Assembly: GCA_012799605.1 (NCBI GenBank)
Contig: JAAZKX010000051.1
Location: forward strand, 1-64,000
Length of the DNA: 64,000 nucleotides
DNA from: Bacillota bacterium
GTDB taxonomy: Bacteria > Bacillota > DTU030 > DUMP01
Direction of reading: 5' to 3'
Part shown: piece after piece, positions 60,181 to 64,000 of the stretch
Layout of the letters: each line of letters opens with the position of its first letter
Position numbering within the stretch: the first letter of the stretch is position 1
Position numbers and translations under genes: made by a program
The notes under the pieces: generated by a model
Databases searched by the model: none
What the model was told of the DNA's origin: nothing
What the model saw: only the letters and a program-made list of their open reading frames with translations

Positions 60181-61016
60181 GGGATGTGCTTTCCCAGTTC
60201 AGTGAGAACTTCTGCCTCATATGTTTCTATTTCTCCCCGGTCGCCCAGTTCAGCCAGTTTGGGATCGAGCGGTAGGCCGCCTAAAAACTTCAGGCCTTCT
60301 GCCCGGGCTGCTTCTTCTACATGGCTGGGGCCAAAGAGTTCTATTTTCTCGCCGCAGTGCGGACAGATAAGATGACTCATGTTTTCCATTACACCCAAAA
60401 TAGGCACTTGCAGCATTTCAGTCATCCGGATGGCTTTTTTCACCACCATCACCGCCAGCTCTTGGGGCGAAGATACCACGATAATGCCATCTAGCGGCAA
60501 GGACTGTAATACTGTAAGCGGGGCGTCGCCTGTTCCTGGCGGTAGGTCGATGACTAAATAATCCAGATCACCCCAAACCACATCGGTCCAAAATTGCTTG
60601 ACGGCCCCCCCAATTAATGGGCCCCGCCAGACTACCGGGGCATCTTCTTGGGGCAGTAATAAGTTAAGCGACATTATCTTTATCCCGAGCCGGCTGCAGG
60701 GCGGAATAAGGCCCGATCTGGCGCTTCGGGGCCGGTCATTAATTCCAAACAGCTTCGGGATCGAAGGGCCAGTGATGTCAGCATCCAGCACCCCGACCTT
60801 ATTCCCCTGCCGAGCCAAAGTGCTGGCCACCAAAGCTGTTACTGTGGATTTCCCCACCCCGCCCTTACCGCTCATTACTGCAATCACACGGCTGATAGTA
60901 CTGTGATCTGGCACCGGTAGCTTTTCCAAAGCTTGTTGAGGGTTAGAAGGACAAGTTTGGCAATGGCTGCCGGGCCCCAGTTCGCAACTGCTACATTCTC
61001 GATTTTGGTCGGTCAT
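60162..61016 (-). CDS. Mrp/NBP35-type iron-sulfur carrier ATPase
   Basis: A 284-residue P-loop ATPase implicated in iron-sulfur cluster delivery. The N-terminus has clustered Cys (CSSCELGPGSHCQTCPS), which could hold a cluster. The deviant Walker A is MSGKGGVGKSTVTALVA (residues about 48-64), with DADITGPSIPKLFG and VIDLPPGTGDAPL following. The C-terminal CPHCGEKIELF has the conserved CxxC of the family that bridges a cluster between subunits. ATG 61016 has AGGAGG upstream. Final residues PAGT and the stop come from a dispersed repeat. Confidence 0.92.
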   Translation of the reverse strand: MTDQNRECSSCELGPGSHCQTCPSNPQQALEKLPVPDHSTISRVIAVMSGKGGVGKSTVTALVASTLARQGNKVGVLDADITGPSIPKLFGINDRPRSARSGLIPPCSRLGIKIMSLNLLLPQEDAPVVWRGPLIGGAVKQFWTDVVWGDLDYLVIDLPPGTGDAPLTVLQSLPLDGIIVVSSPQELAVMVVKKAIRMTEMLQVPILGVMENMSHLICPHCGEKIELFGPSHVEEAARAEGLKFLGGLPLDPKLAELGDRGEIETYEAEVLTELGKHIPPPAGT

Positions 61017-61142
61017 CTTTTCGCCTCCTGATGCAAATTATGTCCCTTTTATACTAACTCCTCCTAGTATTGAACGCAAGCCCAAAACATCTACTTCTAA
61101 GTTATCAGCCGGCCAACCCGAAAAAATTTCATCATAACAAGT

Positions 61143-61203
61143 CAGGCCTTACCCGTTAAACCTCGCCGTCGGGCCAAAGGCCGTAAATACGGGTTAAGGC
61201 CTG
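61143..61203 (+). repeat. Long imperfect inverted repeat with inner hairpin
   Basis: CAGGCCTTACCCGT (61143-61156) pairs with ACGGGTTAAGGCCTG (61189-61203), one base bulged, with an inner GGCC-AAA-GGCC hairpin. On the plus strand ATTTTATTTT follows, giving terminator character in a direction where no gene runs. It lies between the Mrp gene and the small membrane protein gene. Confidence 0.6.
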
Positions 61204-61230
61204 ATTTTATTTTGCGGTTAGGGCTCAAAT

Positions 61231-61392
61231 TTATTCTGTCTTACGTTCTTTAGATTCGGCGATGCTTTCTAAGGCTTCGGCCGTCCGTTTATGATACCAC
61301 AAGAAGGGGACCACAGCAGCCATAGATAGTGCGAACATGGTGGTCGTCGCCCATACGTCCGCCCGGTCTTGGCTACCCCATAAACCCCACAT
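61231..61392 (-). CDS. Small single-span membrane protein (53 residues)
   Basis: MWGLWGSQDRADVWATTTMF is followed by the hydrophobic run ALSMAAVVPFLWYH and a charged tail (KRTAEALESIAESKERKTE). ATG 61392 follows AGGAGGTGG by about 10 nt. One central helix with a basic-then-mixed cytoplasmic tail suggests a small inner-membrane protein. I do not recognise a family. It lies 81 bp downstream of the SbcC-like gene. Its codon structure and ribosome site make it more likely real than chance. Confidence 0.6.
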   Translation of the reverse strand: MWGLWGSQDRADVWATTTMFALSMAAVVPFLWYHKRTAEALESIAESKERKTE

Positions 61393-61473
61393 AGCCGTTT
61401 ACCACCTCCTCTGGTCTCAGTTGTTCCCCATGGATGGGAAAACATGCAGACAAGAAGTGGTAAGGGTTATGAC

Positions 61474-64000
61474 CTACAGCAAAGAAGCCAGATCATATCT
61501 TTTACCCGGCAACTGATCATACATTTCCGGGTGGCACGTGAGGATCAGAAGCTGAAAGCGATCTTTGGCCGCCTTTTCAAGTAGCTGCAAAATCCTCCGG
61601 CGCCGTAGCCGGTCGCTGTTTACTAAAGCATCGTCTAAAACCACCAACTGCCGCCCTTCGCTGCTCAAAAATTGGGCCAACGCCAATCGGGCCAACAGTA
61701 GCATTTGTTCCTGGGTTCCGATCGAGAAGGCGGCCAGCGGTTGAAGCGGTTGTTCCCCCTTCACCTTGAGCCCGGACAATGTCAAGTCAGCCCCTAGCTC
61801 CAAACTGCGGCCGCTCCTTTGGGTCACTTGTTGAAAGAGGTCGTTCAGCCCTTGACGAATAGGTTCGGTAAGGTCAGCCAGCATAGCCCCATGGCGGGCA
61901 TGGGCCAGGCGGTGCAGAAGCTTGATCGCCCGAGCAGTTGTTTTCAACCGATCGTATTTTTTACGCTCCAGTTCATATTCTTCCTCTAACCGGCTTATTT
62001 TCGAGTACAGGCCCGCTTCGGATTTAAGGTCGATCTGTGCCCGTAAAGCAGCGATTTCTTCCTTGAGCTGGGCCAACTGCTGTTTTTTCTGTTCCTCCAC
62101 TTGGGCCAGTCTAAACGCATCCCGTTCCAAAAAATCAGCGTCCGGCGGTAACTTCCCAGCCAGCTGTGTTAATCGTTCCTCTTGCTGCGTTTTTTCTTGC
62201 CGGGCCTGCTCCTCATCCTGTTGTAATTGGCTTTTTTGCCCCCCGTGCCGGGCCAGCACTTTTTCCTTTTCTTCAATTGCTGTCTGGATCAGTTGGCGAA
62301 GCCGGTTTAATTCATGTTCCAGCGTTTGGCGCCGGGTTTCAGCTTGACGCCAATTTGCCTCTAGTAGATCCTTATCTTCTTTGGCTTCCTGTTCTTGCTG
62401 CTCCAGAAGCCGAGCCTGCTGTTCCAGCTGGGCCGTATCGGCCGGCGTAATCGATCTTAGCTGGGTCACTTCTAGCCCGAGCTCTAAGCACTGCTGTTTT
62501 AATTGCTTTTGCTTTTCAGCCCGGGCTTGGTTTAGTTCTTTCCAGGATCCATATTCGCCTAATATATCTGCCCGTTGAGCCAATAATTGATCGATTCGCC
62601 GGCGTATGTCCCGGGCCGCTTGGAATCTTTCCAGAAGTTCATCCACACTGTCAGCTCGATGAGCGGTTAAGATGCCAGCCAATTCACCCTTGTCCTCCTG
62701 CAGCTGGGCAAGGATTCCTTTAAGCTCCTTTGCTCCGGATGCAATTTTGAGCCTGCCGATCGAAGCAATTTCGAGCTCCACTTCCGCAGCCGAAACATCC
62801 AGCCGCAGCGGCCGGGCTGGGCTAATGCTGTGCACCGTGCGTCCCTCGGTGGTAATGACTGTAACTTCAAGCTCTTTAAGCGGGCGAAAGTCAAGCCGCA
62901 GTCCTTGAGCCAAAGCCTGGCCCTGGGCAATTTCAATCTGCCGCTGCAGTTTTTGGGCCGTCGTTATGGCCAGAGCTGTCGGTACTGGCTTGGAGGCTAA
63001 TTTTGCTTTTAGGCTGACAATATCGGTTTCAATCTTATCACCGGTAGCGGCGGCGTGCTGCAGCTGGTCAATTTTACGCAGCAAAGAGATGCTCTGGTTT
63101 AATTTGTACGCTTCTGCCAGCTTGCGATTTGCTTCCTTTCGCTCTGTTGTCAGCCGATCGACATCTTTGCGCCGGACATCCAGCCGCTTCTTCAACTGCT
63201 CTATCTGAGGTCGCTGAAGGGTCAGTTCATCTTTCTTGGCCGCTATTTCCAATGCCGCCGCCTTTTGTTTACGCTCCCAGGCTGCAAGATGATTCAAATC
63301 CTGATCGAGCGCTTGCCAGTGCTGCTTCGCTGCCTGAGCTTGAGCCGTGGCAGTTTTGATTTGGGCCCGGAGCTCTTTAACTTTTTCTATCCGGCCCAGC
63401 AAATGCTGATGTTTTTTATCCAGGTCCCGAACTTCCTCCAGAACCGCCCGGGCTAGGTTTTCCTGCTGTTGTAGCTCTGCCGCGCAGGCGGAAATTTCCT
63501 CCAGTTCGCGCTCCGCTTGCTTCAGTTCCGCGGCCAGCTCATGCAGCCGCGTTTCTGTCCGGCAGATTTCAGATCCGGCCTGGTAGACGCCTGTTTTCGG
63601 GGTATAGATACTGGCATAACGATTTTCTATCAACTGTAGCAGCCGGTCATCCCGAGCGGTAAAAATCGTCGCCCCGGCTGCCTGTCGGAAATGGTCTTCC
63701 ACCGGACGAGAAAGCCTAGGTGAAGTAAATCGTTCTTTATCCTGGGGTACCCATAACAAATGAGCCAAGCCCCAATCGGGATTTTTGGTCAAACCCCGGC
63801 CGGGGAATTTAGCCAGCATAAACTTCCGTACCCTTTCGTCGGCACTTTTACCCTCGGCCAAGGCCAGATAGTTTTCCCCAACCTGCTCGGACAAAATGCT
63901 GCTTGCTCGATCCAAAAAACCTTTCTGCAACCGGTAGCGTTGGCCGCCGACCGAAAACTCTACATCTATCTGGGGGCTAAGGTCTGTGCCCCAGGGACGA
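61474..64000 (-). CDS. SbcC/YhaN-like ATPase (N-terminus beyond window edge)
   Basis: At least 842 residues are visible, and the frame is open to the right edge, so the true start and Walker A lie outside. Long coiled-coil segments (residues about 120-290 and 440-700 of the visible part, rich in Glu, Gln and Lys) flank a central beta-containing domain. The C-terminal ATPase half has the signature SIGTQEQMLLLARLALAQFL, and Walker B is RQLVVLDDALVNSDRLRRRR followed by a His switch (LTCHPEMY). Such Rad50-like proteins tether and process DNA ends, usually with an SbcD-type nuclease encoded next door. The GTQEQ form resembles YhaN more than SbcC. Confidence 0.82.
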   Translation of the reverse strand, partial: RPWGTDLSPQIDVEFSVGGQRYRLQKGFLDRASSILSEQVGENYLALAEGKSADERVRKFMLAKFPGRGLTKNPDWGLAHLLWVPQDKERFTSPRLSRPVEDHFRQAAGATIFTARDDRLLQLIENRYASIYTPKTGVYQAGSEICRTETRLHELAAELKQAERELEEISACAAELQQQENLARAVLEEVRDLDKKHQHLLGRIEKVKELRAQIKTATAQAQAAKQHWQALDQDLNHLAAWERKQKAAALEIAAKKDELTLQRPQIEQLKKRLDVRRKDVDRLTTERKEANRKLAEAYKLNQSISLLRKIDQLQHAAATGDKIETDIVSLKAKLASKPVPTALAITTAQKLQRQIEIAQGQALAQGLRLDFRPLKELEVTVITTEGRTVHSISPARPLRLDVSAAEVELEIASIGRLKIASGAKELKGILAQLQEDKGELAGILTAHRADSVDELLERFQAARDIRRRIDQLLAQRADILGEYGSWKELNQARAEKQKQLKQQCLELGLEVTQLRSITPADTAQLEQQARLLEQQEQEAKEDKDLLEANWRQAETRRQTLEHELNRLRQLIQTAIEEKEKVLARHGGQKSQLQQDEEQARQEKTQQEERLTQLAGKLPPDADFLERDAFRLAQVEEQKKQQLAQLKEEIAALRAQIDLKSEAGLYSKISRLEEEYELERKKYDRLKTTARAIKLLHRLAHARHGAMLADLTEPIRQGLNDLFQQVTQRSGRSLELGADLTLSGLKVKGEQPLQPLAAFSIGTQEQMLLLARLALAQFLSSEGRQLVVLDDALVNSDRLRRRRILQLLEKAAKDRFQLLILTCHPEMYDQLPGKRYDLASLL

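Overview
The window reads as chromosome of an anaerobic, endospore-forming, motile Gram-positive of the Clostridia (Desulfotomaculum/Moorella/Peptococcaceae-like). The evidence is spoIIE, the spoIIE-tilS-hpt-ftsH-coaX-dusB-greA gene order, S-layer-homology proteins, a T-box leader, FolE2, an aldehyde:ferredoxin oxidoreductase, frequent TTG/GTG starts behind strong GGAGG sites, and sigma-A promoters close to TTGACA-17-TATAAT. No database search was possible. Family names come from motifs and recognised sequence patterns, and genus-level placement is inference.

Layout. 1-16400 (minus strand): partial greA; a three-gene cluster (helix-turn-helix protein, quinate-dehydrogenase-like protein, homologue of cyanobacterial acyl-ACP reductase); a chemoreceptor; then the housekeeping run cca, HExxH protein, dusB, coaX, thioesterase, ftsH, hpt, tilS, spoIIE. 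16600-18730: an AT-richer restriction-modification island with a ribbon-helix-helix protein, a DNA methyltransferase and a TdeIII/MjaII-like endonuclease. 18990-24030 (mostly plus): AgcS-type symporter, aspartate carbamoyltransferase, NAD-kinase-like protein, HD hydrolase, flavin reductase. 24085-28520: c-di-GMP protein with FIST partner, and mtnA. Then tRNA-Val and a 12-kb surface locus: two SLH proteins, a 2034-residue protein with 16 IPT/TIG repeats, and a second chemoreceptor. 41200-47000: six genes coupling a tungsten-type aldehyde oxidoreductase to NuoE/F/G-like electron-transfer subunits. 47270-51160: bioB, a COG0720 pterin synthase, folE2, folP, folK. 51450-61000: T-box-controlled trpP, ArsR/radical SAM pair, DUF362 protein, propeller dehydrogenase, arsR-permease-thioredoxin unit, Mrp ATPase. 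The right edge cuts an SbcC/YhaN-like ATPase.

Most notable are: (i) the AOR/NuoEFG-like operon, whose NuoG-like subunit has no hydrogenase domain, suggesting a soluble enzyme linking aldehyde/acid chemistry to NAD(H) and ferredoxin; (ii) a folate cluster without folB whose COG0720 enzyme carries a CExxHGH motif expected of dual PTPS-I/III enzymes, lying downstream of a near-perfect BirA operator; (iii) a family of stem-loop repeats sharing the core GGGGACGTAGC, eight copies between 39 and 60 kb, all at the 3' ends of minus-strand genes and three times supplying the stop codon; (iv) the acyl-ACP-reductase-like cluster in a Firmicute; (v) the R-M island with its own RHH protein and a palindrome upstream.
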